Shown piece by piece: positions 47,304-61,510 of a DNA stretch of 64,000 nt. Below the pieces are notes generated by a model. It saw only the letters and a list, made by a program, of their open reading frames with translations, was not told the origin of the DNA and searched no databases. The position numbers and the translations under genes are program-made. Every line of letters starts with the position of its first letter. Position 1 is the first letter of the stretch. Origin of the DNA: Cladorhizidae sp. MBARI D1340-BT2 (Eukaryota; Porifera; Demospongiae; Poecilosclerida; Cladorhizidae); contig JAQNBH010000002.1 in NCBI GenBank assembly GCA_028752905.1, forward strand, positions 28,503,932 to 28,567,931. Reading direction: 5' to 3'.

Positions 47304-49018
47304 CTTGATATTTGCCCTAATTTGGTCTATATGTTTCTCATTTCCCCCCCGAAAATCTTGTTTTTTTGCCGTGAAGCTCATAACTATTCTACACTTTACC
47401 CCAAAAAGATAATTTTTATATCACCGGATGGCCCTTCTAATTATCTGTCTTTTGTATGTGCCAAAGTTTTGAGTACTCTAAGTATTAGGAAGTTATGATG
47501 ATTTGAAGTGGTAAGGTTTGTGATTTTTCCTGGCGTTTTCCAGTTGCCAAAGCGGTGGCCTGCCAGTGAAAAACCACTACATTTATTGATAATCTGTTCA
47601 CATGTTGCAGATAAGGGCCTTCTCTATCAGTTGACAAAATCTGGGACTTTGGTCTTGTTAATTAGGGCAGTTATGAATTGTACTCTTACTTGATGCTAAA
47701 CATGTTCTTGATATTTGCCCTAATTTGGTCTATATGTTTCTCATTTTCCCCCCGAAAATCTTGTTTTTTTGCCGTGAAGCTCATAACTATTCTACACTTT
47801 ACCCCAAAAAGATAATTTTTATATCACCGGATAGCCCTTCTAATTATCTGTCTTTTGTACGTGCCAAAGTTTTGAATACTCTAAGTATTAGGAAGTTATG
47901 ATGATTTGAAGTGGTAAGGTTTGTGATTTTTCCTGGCGTTTTCCAGTTGCCAAAGCGGTGGCCTGCCAGTGAAAAACCACTACATTTATTGATAATCTGT
48001 TCACATGTTGCAGATAAGGGCCTTCTCTATCAGTTGACAAAATCTGGGACTTTGGTCTTGTTAATTAGGGCAGTTATGAATTGTACTCTTACTTGATGCT
48101 AAACATGTTCTTGATATTTGCCCTAATTTGGTCTATATGTTTCTCATTTTCCCCCCGAAAATCTTGTTTTTTTGCCGTGAAGCTCATAACTTTTCTACAC
48201 TTTACCCAAAAAAGATAATTTTTATATCACCGGATAGCCCTTCTAATTATCTGTCTTTTGTACGTGCCAAAATTTTGAGTACTCTAAGTATTAGCAAGTT
48301 ATGGTGATTTGAAGTGTTAAGGTTTGTGATTTTTCCTGGCGTTTTCCAGTTGCCAAAGCGGTGGCCTGCCAGTGAAAAACCACTACATTTATTGATAATC
48401 TGTTGACATGTTGCAGATAAGGGCCTTCTCTATCAGTTGACAAAATCTGGGACTTTGGTCTTGTTAATTAGGGCAGTTATGAATTGTACTCTTACTTGAT
48501 GCTAAACATGTTAGCTTCGTAGATTATCCACACTTCACTGAATAGACTTGTTATACAGCTATTAAGATAGGACTCTCCAAGTGCTCTCTCTTGATACCAA
48601 ACATCCATATATTCTGCACACTTCACTGTAATGGACTTGCAAGATAGGTATCTCTCAGTGTTCTCTATCTTGAGCTAAACATGTTAGCTTCATAGATTCT
48701 CCACACTTCACTGTATAAACTTGATATATAGCTCTAAAGGTAGGCCTCTCTCTGTTCTCTCTCTTGATACCAAACATCCGTATATTCCGCATACTTCACA
48801 GTAATGGACTTGATAGAATCACAAGATAGGTTTCTCTCTGCTCTCTCTTGATGCTAAATAGATTCTCCACACTTCACTGAATAAACTTGATATATAGCTA
48901 TTAAGATAGGTCTCTCTCTGTGCTCTCTGTTGATATCAAACATCCATAATATTCTGCACACTTTACTGTAATGAACTTGATATGATTCGAATGATAGGTT
49001 TCATTATGTGTTCTCTAT
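46901..49018 (+). repeat. Module 26: four monomers + insert
   Basis: Monomers start at 46901, 47304, 47707 and 48110; insert 48513-49018. First appearance of the GTTGAC change (base 48405) in the pre-insert monomer. Confidence 0.95.
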
Positions 49019-51136
49019 CTTGATATTTGCCCTAATTTGGTCTATATGTTTCTCATTTTCCCCCCGAAAATCTTGTTTTTTTGCCGTGAAGCTCATAACT
49101 TTTCTACACTTTACCCAAAAAAGATAATTTTTATATCACCGAATAGCTCTTCTAATTATCTGTCTTTTGTACGTGCCAAAATTTTGAGTACTCTAAGTAT
49201 TAGCAAGTTATGGTGATTTGAAGTGGTAAGGTTTGGGATTTTTCCTGGCGTTTTCCAGTTGCCAAAGCGGTGGCCTGCCAGTGAAAAACCACTACATTTA
49301 TTGATAATCTGTTCACATGTTGCAGATAAGGGCCTTCTCTATCAGTTGACAAAATCTGGGACTTTGGTCTTGTTAATTAGGGCAGTTATGAATTGTACTC
49401 TTACTTGATGCTAAACATGTTCTTGATATTTGCCCTAATTTGGTCTATATGTTTCTCATTTCCCCCCCGAAAATCTTGTTTTTTTGCCGTGAAGCTCATA
49501 ACTATTCTACACTTTACCCCAAAAAGATAATTTTTATATCACCGGATAGCCCTTCTAATTATCTGTCTTTTGTATGTGCCAAAGTTTTGAGTACTCTAAG
49601 TATTAGGAAGTTATGATGATTTGAAGTGGTAAGGTTTGTGATTTTTCCTGGCGTTTTCCAGTTGCCAAAGCGGTGGCCTGCCAGTGAAAAACCACTACAT
49701 TTATTGATAATCTGTTCACATGTTGCAGATAAGGGCCTTCTCTATCAGTTGACAAAATCTGGGACTTTGGTCTTGTTAATTAGGGCAGTTATGAATTGTA
49801 CTCTTACTTGATGCTAAACATGTTCTTGATATTTGCCCTAATTTGGTCTATATGTTTCTCATTTTCCCCCCGAAAATCTTGTTTTTTTGCCGTGAAGCTC
49901 ATAACTATTCTACACTTTACCCCAAAAAGATAATTTTTATATCACCGGATAGCCCTTCTAATTATCTGTCTTTTGTACGTGCCAAAGTTTTGAATACTCT
50001 AAGTATTAGGAAGTTATGATGATTTGAAGTGGTAAGGTTTGTGATTTTTCCTGGCGTTTTCCAGTTGCCAAAGCGGTGGCCTGCCAGTGAAAAACCACTA
50101 CATTTATTGATAATCTGTTCACATGTTGCAGATAAGGGCCTTCTCTATCAGTTGACAAAATCTGGGACTTTGGTCTTGTTAATTAGGGCAGTTATGAATT
50201 GTACTCTTACTTGATGCTAAACATGTTCTTGATATTTGCCCTAATTTGGTCTATATGTTTCTCATTTTCCCCCCGAAAATCTTGTTTTTTTGCCGTGAAG
50301 CTCATAACTTTTCTACACTTTACCCAAAAAAGATAATTTTTATATCACCGGATAGCCCTTCTAATTATCTGTCTTTTGTACGTGCCAAAATTTTGAGTAC
50401 TCTAAGTATTAGCAAGTTATGGTGATTTGAAGTGTTAAGGTTTGTGATTTTTCCTGGCGTTTTCCAGTTGCCAAAGCGGTGGCCTGCCAGTGAAAAACCA
50501 CTACATTTATTGATAATCTGTTGACATGTTGCAGATAAGGGCCTTCTCTATCAGTTGACAAAATCTGGGACTTTGGTCTTGTTAATTAGGGCAGTTATGA
50601 ATTGTACTCTTACTTGATGCTAAACATGTTAGCTTCGTAGATTATCCACACTTCACTGAATAGACTTGTTATACAGCTATTAAGATAGGACTCTCCAAGT
50701 GCTCTCTCTTGATACCAAACATCCATATATTCTGCACACTTCACTGTAATGGACTTGCAAGATAGGTATCTCTCAGTGTTCTCTATCTTGAGCTAAACAT
50801 GTTAGCTTCATAGATTCTCCACACTTCACTGTATAAACTTGATATATAGCTCTAAAGGTAGGCCTCTCTCTGTTCTCTCTCTTGATACCAAACATCCGTA
50901 TATTCCGCATACTTCACAGTAATGGACTTGATAGAATCACAAGATAGGTTTCTCTCTGCTCTCTCTTGATGCTAAATAGATTCTCCACACTTCACTGAAT
51001 AAACTTGATATATAGCTATTAAGATAGGTCTCTCTCTGTGCTCTCTGTTGATATCAAACATCCATAATATTCTGCACACTTTACTGTAATGAACTTGATA
51101 TGATTCGAATGATAGGTTTCATTATGTGTTCTCTAT
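49019..51136 (+). repeat. Module 27: four monomers + insert
   Basis: Monomers start at 49019, 49422, 49825 and 50228; insert 50631-51136. GTTGAC at base 50523. Confidence 0.95.
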
Positions 51137-53254
51137 CTTGATATTTGCCCTAATTTGGTCTATATGTTTCTCATTTTCCCCCCGAAAATCTTGTTTTTTT
51201 GCCGTGAAGCTCATAACTTTTCTACACTTTACCCAAAAAAGATAATTTTTATATCACCGAATAGCTCTTCTAATTATCTGTCTTTTGTACGTGCCAAAAT
51301 TTTGAGTACTCTAAGTATTAGCAAGTTATGGTGATTTGAAGTGGTAAGGTTTGGGATTTTTCCTGGCGTTTTCCAGTTGCCAAAGCGGTGGCCTGCCAGT
51401 GAAAAACCACTACATTTATTGATAATCTGTTCACATGTTGCAGATAAGGGCCTTCTCTATCAGTTGACAAAATCTGGGACTTTGGTCTTGTTAATTAGGG
51501 CAGTTATGAATTGTACTCTTACTTGATGCTAAACATGTTCTTGATATTTGCCCTAATTTGGTCTATATGTTTCTCATTTCCCCCCCGAAAATCTTGTTTT
51601 TTTGCCGTGAAGCTCATAACTATTCTACACTTTACCCCAAAAAGATAATTTTTATATCACCGGATAGCCCTTCTAATTATCTGTCTTTTGTATGTGCCAA
51701 AGTTTTGAGTACTCTAAGTATTAGGAAGTTATGATGATTTGAAGTGGTAAGGTTTGTGATTTTTCCTGGCGTTTTCCAGTTGCCAAAGCGGTGGCCTGCC
51801 AGTGAAAAACCACTACATTTATTGATAATCTGTTCACATGTTGCAGATAAGGGCCTTCTCTATCAGTTGACAAAATCTGGGACTTTGGTCTTGTTAATTA
51901 GGGCAGTTATGAATTGTACTCTTACTTGATGCTAAACATGTTCTTGATATTTGCCCTAATTTGGTCTATATGTTTCTCATTTTCCCCCCGAAAATCTTGT
52001 TTTTTTGCCGTGAAGCTCATAACTATTCTACACTTTACCCCAAAAAGATAATTTTTATATCACCGGATAGCCCTTCTAATTATCTGTCTTTTGTACGTGC
52101 CAAAGTTTTGAATACTCTAAGTATTAGGAAGTTATGATGATTTGAAGTGGTAAGGTTTGTGATTTTTCCTGGCGTTTTCCAGTTGCCAAAGCGGTGGCCT
52201 GCCAGTGAAAAACCACTACATTTATTGATAATCTGTTCACATGTTGCAGATAAGGGCCTTCTCTATCAGTTGACAAAATCTGGGACTTTGGTCTTGTTAA
52301 TTAGGGCAGTTATGAATTGTACTCTTACTTGATGCTAAACATGTTCTTGATATTTGCCCTAATTTGGTCTATATGTTTCTCATTTTCCCCCCGAAAATCT
52401 TGTTTTTTTGCCGTGAAGCTCATAACTTTTCTACACTTTACCCAAAAAAGATAATTTTTATATCACCGGATAGCCCTTCTAATTATCTGTCTTTTGTACG
52501 TGCCAAAATTTTGAGTACTCTAAGTATTAGCAAGTTATGGTGATTTGAAGTGTTAAGGTTTGTGATTTTTCCTGGCGTTTTCCAGTTGCCAAAGCGGTGG
52601 CCTGCCAGTGAAAAACCACTACATTTATTGATAATCTGTTGACATGTTGCAGATAAGGGCCTTCTCTATCAGTTGACAAAATCTGGGACTTTGGTCTTGT
52701 TAATTAGGGCAGTTATGAATTGTACTCTTACTTGATGCTAAACATGTTAGCTTCGTAGATTATCCACACTTCACTGAATAGACTTGTTATACAGCTATTA
52801 AGATAGGACTCTCCAAGTGCTCTCTCTTGATACCAAACATCCATATATTCTGCACACTTCACTGTAATGGACTTGCAAGATAGGTATCTCTCAGTGTTCT
52901 CTATCTTGAGCTAAACATGTTAGCTTCATAGATTCTCCACACTTCACTGTATAAACTTGATATATAGCTCTAAAGGTAGGCCTCTCTCTGTTCTCTCTCT
53001 TGATACCAAACATCCGTATATTCCGCATACTTCACAGTAATGGACTTGATAGAATCACAAGATAGGTTTCTCTCTGCTCTCTCTTGATGCTAAATAGATT
53101 CTCCACACTTCACTGAATAAACTTGATATATAGCTATTAAGATAGGTCTCTCTCTGTGCTCTCTGTTGATATCAAACATCCATAATATTCTGCACACTTT
53201 ACTGTAATGAACTTGATATGATTCGAATGATAGGTTTCATTATGTGTTCTCTAT
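51137..53254 (+). repeat. Module 28: four monomers + insert
   Basis: Monomers start at 51137, 51540, 51943 and 52346; insert 52749-53254. GTTGAC at base 52641. Confidence 0.95.
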
Positions 53255-56070
53255 CTTGATATTTGCCCTAATTTGGTCTATATGTTTCTCATTTTCCCCC
53301 CGAAAATCTTGTTTTTTTGCCGTGAAGCTCATAACTTTTCTACACTTTACCCAAAAAAGATAATTTTTATATCACCGAATAGCTCTTCTAATTATCTGTC
53401 TTTTGTACGTGCCAAAATTTTGAGTACTCTAAGTATTAGCAAGTTATGGTGATTTGAAGTGGTAAGGTTTGGGATTTTTCCTGGCGTTTTCCAGTTGCCA
53501 AAGCGGTGGCCTGCCAGTGAAAAACCACTACATTTATTGATAATCTGTTCACATGTTGCAGATAAGGGCCTTCTCTATCAGTTGACAAAATCTGGGACTT
53601 TGGTCTTGTTAATTAGGGCAGTTATGAATTGTACTCTTACTTGATGCTAAACATGTTCTTGATATTTGCCCTAATTTGGTCTATATGTTTCTCATTTCCC
53701 CCCCGAAAATCTTGTTTTTTTGCCGTGAAGCTCATAACTATTCTACACTTTACCCCAAAAAGATAATTTTTATATCACCGGATAGCCCTTCTAATTATCT
53801 GTCTTTTGTACGTGCTAAAGTTTTGAATACTCTAAGTATTAGGAAGTTATGATGATTTGAAGTGGTAAGGTTTGTGATTTTTCCTGGCGTTTTCCAGTTG
53901 CCAAAGCGGTGGCCTGCCAGTGAAAAACCACTACATTTATTGATAATCTGTTCACATGTTGCAGATAAGGGCCTTCTCTATCAGTTGACAAAATCTGGGA
54001 CTTTGGTCTTGTTAATTAGGGCAGTTATGAATTGTACTCTTACTTGATGCTAAACATGTTCTTGATATTTGCCCTAATTTGGTCTATATGTTTCTCATTT
54101 TCCCCCCGAAAATCTTGTTTTTTTGCCGTGAAGCTCATAACTATTCTACACTTTACCCCAAAAAGATAATTTTTATATCACCGGATAGCCCTTCTAATTA
54201 TCTGTCTTTTGTACGTGCCAAAGTTTTGAATACTCTAAGTATTAGGAAGTTATGATGATTTGAAGTGGTAAGGTTTGTGATTTTTCCTGGCGTTTTCCAG
54301 TTGCCAAAGCGGTGGCCTGCCAGTGAAAAACCACTACATTTATTGATAATCTGTTCACATGTTGCAGATAAGGGCCTTCTCTATCAGTTGACAAAATCTG
54401 GGACTTTGGTCTTGTTAATTAGGGCAGTTATGAATTGTACTCTTACTTGATGCTAAACATGTTCTTGATATTTGCCCTAATTGGGTCTATATGTTTCTCA
54501 TTTTCCCCCCGAAAATCTTGTTTTTTTGCCGTGAAGCTCATAACTTTTCTACACTTTACCAAAAAAAGATAATTTTTATATCACCGGATAGCCCTTCTAA
54601 TTATCTGTCTTTTGTACGTGCCAAAATTTTGAGTACTCTAAGTATTAGCAAGTTATGGTGATGTGTTAAGGTTTGTGATTTTTCCTGGCGTTTTCCAGTT
54701 GCCAAAGCGGTGGCCTGCCAGTGAAAAACCACTACATTTATTGATAATCTGTTCACATGTTGCAGATAAGGGCCTTCTCTATCAGTTGACAAAATCTGGG
54801 ACTTTGGTCTTGTTAATTAGGGCAGTTATGAATTGTACTCTTACTTGATGCTAAACATGTTCTTGATATTTGCCCTAATTTGGACTATATGTTTCTCATT
54901 TCCCCCCCGAAAATCTTGTTTTTTTGCCGTGAAGCTCATAACTATTCTACACTTTACCCCAAAAAGATAATTTTTATATCACCGGATAGCCCTTCTAATT
55001 ATCTGTCTTTTGTACGTGCTAAAGTTTTGAATACTCTAAGTATTAAGAAGTTATGATGATTTGAAGTGGTAAGGTTTGTGATTTTTCCTGGCGTTTTCCA
55101 GTTGCCAAAGCGGTGGCCTGCCAGTGAAAAACCACTACATTTATTGATAATCTGTTCACATGTTGCAGATAAGGGCCTTCTCTATCAGTTGACAAAATCT
55201 GGGACTTTGGTCTTGTTAATTAGGGCAGTTATGAATTGTACTCTTACTTGATGCTAAACATGTTCTTGATATTTGCCCTAATTTGGTCTATATGTTTCTC
55301 ATTTTCCCCCCGAAAATCTTGTTTTTTTGCCGTGAAGCTCATAACTATTCTACACTTTACCCCAAAAAGATAATTTTTATATCACCGGATAGCCCTTCTA
55401 ATTATCTGTCTTTTGTACGTGCCAAAGTTTTGAATACTCTAAGTATTAGGAAGTTATGATGATTTGAAGTGGTAAGGTTTGTGATTTTTCCTGGCGTTTT
55501 CCAGTTGCCAAAGCGGTGGCCTGCCAGTGAAAAACCACTACATTTATTGATAATCTGTTCACATGTTGCAGATAAGGGCCTTCTCTATCAGTTGACAAAA
55601 TCTGGGACTTTGGTCTTGTTAATTAGGGCAGTTATGAATTGTACTCTTACTTGATGCTAAACATGTTCTTGATATTTGCCCTAATTTGGTCTATATGTTT
55701 CTCATTTTCCCCCCGAAAATCTTGTTTTTTTGCCGTGAAGCTCATAACTTTTCTACACTTTACCCAAAAAAGATAATTTTTATATCACCGGATAGCCCTT
55801 CTAATTATCTGTCTTTTGTACGTGCCAAAATTTTGAGTACTCTAAGTATTAGCAAGTTATGGTGATTTGAAGTGTTAAGGTTTGTGATTTTTCCTGGCGT
55901 TTTCCAGTTGCCAAAGCGGTGGCCTGCCAGTGAAAAACCACTACATTTATTGATAATCTGTTCACATGTTGCAGATAAGGGCCTTCTCTATCAGTTGACA
56001 AAATCTGGGACTTTGGTCTTGTTAATTAGGGCAGTTATGAATTGTACTCTTACTTGATGCTAAACATGTT
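53255..56070 (+). repeat. Seven-monomer duplication at 5,440-bp offset, copy 1
   Basis: Seven monomers without an insert, including the 398-bp monomer 54464-54861. Markers shared with 58695-61510 are AATTGGGTC near 54479, GTGATGTGTTAAGG near 54658, TTTGGACTAT near 54882 and ATTAAGAAG near 55043. Confidence 0.92.
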
Positions 56071-56979
56071 CTTGATATTTGCCCTAATTTGGTCTATATG
56101 TTTCTCATTTTCCCCCCGAAAATCTTGTTTTTTTGCCGTGAAGCTCATAACTTTTCTACACTTTACCCAAAAAAGATAATTTTTATATCACCGGATAGCC
56201 CTTCTAATTATCTGTCTTTTGTACGTGCCAAAATTTTGAGTACTCTAAGTATTAGCAAGTTATGGTGATTTGAAGTGTTAAGGTTTGTGATTTTTCCTGG
56301 CGTTTTCCAGTTGCCAAAGCGGTGGCCTGCCAGTGAAAAACCACTACATTTATTGATAATCTGTTGACATGTTGCAGATAAGGGCCTTCTCTATCAGTTG
56401 ACAAAATCTGGGACTTTGGTCTTGTTAATTAGGGCAGTTATGAATTGTACTCTTACTTGATGCTAAACATGTTAGCTTCGTAGATTATCCACACTTCACT
56501 GAATAGACTTGTTATACAGCTATTAAGATAGGACTCTCCAAGTGCTCTCTCTTGATACCAAACATCCATATATTCTGCACACTTCACTGTAATGGACTTG
56601 CAAGATAGGTATCTCTCAGTGTTCTCTATCTTGAGCTAAACATGTTAGCTTCATAGATTCTCCACACTTCACTGTATAAACTTGATATATAGCTCTAAAG
56701 GTAGGCCTCTCTCTGTTCTCTCTCTTGATACCAAACATCCGTATATTCCGCATACTTCACAGTAATGGACTTGATAGAATCACAAGATAGGTTTCTCTCT
56801 GCTCTCTCTTGATGCTAAATAGATTCTCCACACTTCACTGAATAAACTTGATATATAGCTATTAAGATAGGTCTCTCTCTGTGCTCTCTGTTGATATCAA
56901 ACATCCATAATATTCTGCACACTTTACTGTAATGAACTTGATATGATTCGAATGATAGGTTTCATTATGTGTTCTCTAT
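53255..56979 (+). repeat. Module 29: eight monomers + insert
   Basis: Monomers start at 53255, 53658, 54061, 54464 (398 bp), 54862, 55265, 55668 and 56071; insert 56474-56979. The 398-bp monomer lost five bases, turning GATTTGAAGTG into GATGTG. GTTGAC at base 56366 in the last monomer. Confidence 0.95.
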
Positions 56980-58694
56980 CTTGATATTTGCCCTAATTTG
57001 GTCTATATGTTTCTCATTTTCCCCCCGAAAATCTTGTTTTTTTGCCGTGAAGCTCATAACTTTTCTACACTTTACCCAAAAAAGATAATTTTTATATCAC
57101 CGAATAGCTCTTCTAATTATCTGTCTTTTGTACGTGCCAAAATTTTGAGTACTCTAAGTATTAGCAAGTTATGGTGATTTGAAGTGGTAAGGTTTGGGAT
57201 TTTTCCTGGCGTTTTCCAGTTGCCAAAGCGGTGGCCTGCCAGTGAAAAACCACTACATTTATTGATAATCTGTTCACATGTTGCAGATAAGGGCCTTCTC
57301 TATCAGTTGACAAAATCTGGGACTTTGGTCTTGTTAATTAGGGCAGTTATGAATTGTACTCTTACTTGATGCTAAACATGTTCTTGATATTTGCCCTAAT
57401 TTGGTCTATATGTTTCTCATTTCCCCCCCGAAAATCTTGTTTTTTTGCCGTGAAGCTCATAACTATTCTACACTTTACCCCAAAAAGATAATTTTTATAT
57501 CACCGGATAGCCCTTCTAATTATCTGTCTTTTGTACGTGCTAAAGTTTTGAATACTCTAAGTATTAGGAAGTTATGATGATTTGAAGTGGTAAGGTTTGT
57601 GATTTTTCCTGGCGTTTTCCAGTTGCCAAAGCGGTGGCCTGCCAGTGAAAAACCACTACATTTATTGATAATCTGTTCACATGTTGCAGATAAGGGCCTT
57701 CTCTATCAGTTGACAAAATCTGGGACTTTGGTCTTGTTAATTAGGGCAGTTATGAATTGTACTCTTACTTGATGCTAAACATGTTCTTGATATTTGCCCT
57801 AATTTGGTCTATATGTTTCTCATTTTCCCCCCGAAAATCTTGTTTTTTTGCCGTGAAGCTCATAACTATTCTACACTTTACCCCAAAAAGATAATTTTTA
57901 TATCACCGGATAGCCCTTCTAATTATCTGTCTTTTGTACGTGCCAAAGTTTTGAATACTCTAAGTATTAGGAAGTTATGATGATTTGAAGTGGTAAGGTT
58001 TGTGATTTTTCCTGGCGTTTTCCAGTTGCCAAAGCGGTGGCCTGCCAGTGAAAAACCACTACATTTATTGATAATCTGTTGACATGTTGCAGATAAGGGC
58101 CTTCTCTATCAGTTGACAAAATCTGGGACTTTGGTCTTGTTAATTAGGGCAGTTATGAATTGTACTCTTACTTGATGCTAAACATGTTAGCTTCGTAGAT
58201 TATCCACACTTCACTGAATAGACTTGTTATACAGCTATTAAGATAGGACTCTCCAAGTGCTCTCTCTTGATACCAAACATCCATATATTCTGCACACTTC
58301 ACTGTAATGGACTTGCAAGATAGGTATCTCTCAGTGTTCTCTATCTTGAGCTAAACATGTTAGCTTCATAGATTCTCCACACTTCACTGTATAAACTTGA
58401 TATATAGCTCTAAAGGTAGGCCTCTCTCTGTTCTCTCTCTTGATACCAAACATCCGTATATTCCGCATACTTCACAGTAATGGACTTGATAGAATCACAA
58501 GATAGGTTTCTCTCTGCTCTCTCTTGATGCTAAATAGATTCTCCACACTTCACTGAATAAACTTGATATATAGCTATTAAGATAGGTCTCTCTCTGTGCT
58601 CTCTGTTGATATCAAACATCCATAATATTCTGCACACTTTACTGTAATGAACTTGATATGATTCGAATGATAGGTTTCATTATGTGTTCTCTAT
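56980..58694 (+). repeat. Module 30: three monomers + insert
   Basis: Monomers start at 56980, 57383 and 57786; insert 58189-58694. The last monomer combines GTGGTAAGG and GGAAG in its left half with GTTGAC (58081) in its right half, an apparent recombinant. Confidence 0.95.
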
Positions 58695-61510
58695 CTTGAT
58701 ATTTGCCCTAATTTGGTCTATATGTTTCTCATTTTCCCCCCGAAAATCTTGTTTTTTTGCCGTGAAGCTCATAACTTTTCTACACTTTACCCAAAAAAGA
58801 TAATTTTTATATCACCGAATAGCTCTTCTAATTATCTGTCTTTTGTACGTGCCAAAATTTTGAGTACTCTAAGTATTAGCAAGTTATGGTGATTTGAAGT
58901 GGTAAGGTTTGGGATTTTTCCTGGCGTTTTCCAGTTGCCAAAGCGGTGGCCTGCCAGTGAAAAACCACTACATTTATTGATAATCTGTTCACATGTTGCA
59001 GATAAGGGCCTTCTCTATCAGTTGACAAAATCTGGGACTTTGGTCTTGTTAATTAGGGCAGTTATGAATTGTACTCTTACTTGATGCTAAACATGTTCTT
59101 GATATTTGCCCTAATTTGGTCTATATGTTTCTCATTTCCCCCCCGAAAATCTTGTTTTTTTGCCGTGAAGCTCATAACTATTCTACACTTTACCCCAAAA
59201 AGATAATTTTTATATTACCGGATAGCCCTTCTAATTATCTGTCTTTTGTACGTGCTAAAGTTTTGAATACTCTAAGTATTAGGAAGTTATGATGATTTGA
59301 AGTGGTAAGGTTTGTGATTTTTCCTGGCGTTTTCCAGTTGCCAAAGCGGTGGCCTGCCAGTGAAAAACCACTACATTTATTGATAATCTGTTCACATGTT
59401 GCAGATAAGGGCCTTCTCTATCAGTTGACAAAATCTGGGACTTTGGTCTTGTTAATTAGGGCAGTTATGAATTGTACTCTTACTTGATGCTAAACATGTT
59501 CTTGATATTTGCCCTAATTTGGTCTATATGTTTCTCATTTTCCCCCCGAAAATCTTGTTTTTTTGCCGTGAAGCTCATAACTATTCTACACTTTACCCCA
59601 AAAAGATAATTTTTATATCACCGGATAGCCCTTCTAATTATCTGTCTTTTGTACGTGCCAAAGTTTTGAATACTCTAAGTATTAGGAAGTTATGATGATT
59701 TGAAGTGGTAAGGTTTGTGATTTTTCCTGGCGTTTTCCAGTTGCCAAAGCGGTGGCCTGCCAGTGAAAAACCACTACATTTATTGATAATCTGTTCACAT
59801 GTTGCAGATAAGGGCCTTCTCTATCAGTTGACAAAATCTGGGACTTTGGTCTTGTTAATTAGGGCAGTTATGAATTGTACTCTTACTTGATGCTAAACAT
59901 GTTCTTGATATTTGCCCTAATTGGGTCTATATGTTTCTCATTTTCCCCCCGAAAATCTTGTTTTTTTGCCGTGAAGCTCATAACTTTTCTACACTTTACC
60001 CAAAAAAGATAATTTTTATATCACCGGATAGCCCTTCTAATTATCTGTCTTTTGTACGTGCCAAAATTTTGAGTACTCTAAGTATTAGCAAGTTATGGTG
60101 ATGTGTTAAGGTTTGTGATTTTTCCTGGCGTTTTCCAGTTGCCAAAGCGGTGGCCTGCCAGTGAAAAACCACTACATTTATTGATAATCTGTTCACATGT
60201 TGCAGATAAGGGCCTTCTCTATCAGTTGACAAAATCTGGGACTTTGGTCTTGTTAATTAGGGCAGTTATGAATTGTACTCTTACTTGATGCTAAACATGT
60301 TCTTGATATTTGCCCTAATTTGGACTATATGTTTCTCATTTCCCCCCCGAAAATCTTGTTTTTTTGCCGTGAAGCTCATAACTATTCTACACTTTACCCC
60401 AAAAAGATAATTTTTATATCACCGGATAGCCCTTCTAATTATCTGTCTTTTGTACGTGCTAAAGTTTTGAATACTCTAAGTATTAAGAAGTTATGATGAT
60501 TTGAAGTGGTAAGGTTTGTGATTTTTCCTGGCGTTTTCCAGTTGCCAAAGCGGTGGCCTGCCAGTGAAAAACCACTACATTTATTGATAATCTGTTCACA
60601 TGTTGCAGATAAGGGCCTTCTCTATCAGTTGACAAAATCTGGGACTTTGGTCTTGTTAATTAGGGCAGTTATGAATTGTACTCTTACTTGATGCTAAACA
60701 TGTTCTTGATATTTGCCCTAATTTGGTCTATATGTTTCTCATTTTCCCCCCGAAAATCTTGTTTTTTTGCCGTGAAGCTCATAACTATTCTACACTTTAC
60801 CCCAAAAAGATAATTTTTATATCACCGGATAGCCCTTCTAATTATCTGTCTTTTGTACGTGCCAAAGTTTTGAATACTCTAAGTATTAGGAAGTTATGAT
60901 GATTTGAAGTGGTAAGGTTTGTGATTTTTCCTGGCGTTTTCCAGTTGCCAAAGCGGTGGCCTGCCAGTGAAAAACCACTACATTTATTGATAATCTGTTC
61001 ACATGTTGCAGATAAGGGCCTTCTCTATCAGTTGACAAAATCTGGGACTTTGGTCTTGTTAATTAGGGCAGTTATGAATTGTACTCTTACTTGATGCTAA
61101 ACATGTTCTTGATATTTGCCCTAATTTGGTCTATATGTTTCTCATTTTCCCCCCGAAAATCTTGTTTTTTTGCCGTGAAGCTCATAACTTTTCTACACTT
61201 TACCCAAAAAAGATAATTTTTATATCACCGGATAGCCCTTCTAATTATCTGTCTTTTGTACGTGCCAAAATTTTGAGTACTCTAAGTATTAGCAAGTTAT
61301 GGTGATTTGAAGTGTTAAGGTTTGTGATTTTTCCTGGCGTTTTCCAGTTGCCAAAGCGGTGGCCTGCCAGTGAAAAACCACTACATTTATTGATAATCTG
61401 TTCACATGTTGCAGATAAGGGCCTTCTCTATCAGTTGACAAAATCTGGGACTTTGGTCTTGTTAATTAGGGCAGTTATGAATTGTACTCTTACTTGATGC
61501 TAAACATGTT
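58695..61510 (+). repeat. Seven-monomer duplication at 5,440-bp offset, copy 2
   Basis: Same markers as 53255-56070, including the 5-bp deletion. Differences seen are TATATTACCG near 59215 and TTACCCAAAA near 60000, where copy 1 has TTACCAAAAA. After 61510 the copies diverge: copy 1 goes on to an insert-bearing monomer, this copy to another plain monomer. Confidence 0.9.

Larger units (their letters stand above)
46901..53254 (+). repeat. Three consecutive 2,118-bp HOR copies
   Basis: Three 4M+I modules (46901-49018, 49019-51136, 51137-53254) share the GTTGAC variant in the last monomer and GTATGTGCC in the second. I noticed no difference between the second and third copies; the first differs at GGATGGCC versus GGATAGCC in its second monomer. 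Confidence 0.92.

Noticed and set aside
54601..54792. 63-codon minus-strand frame, repeated at 60041-60232
   Set aside because: It appears only in the two 398-bp monomers, where a 5-bp deletion joins frames. A deletion by-product in satellite DNA, not a gene.
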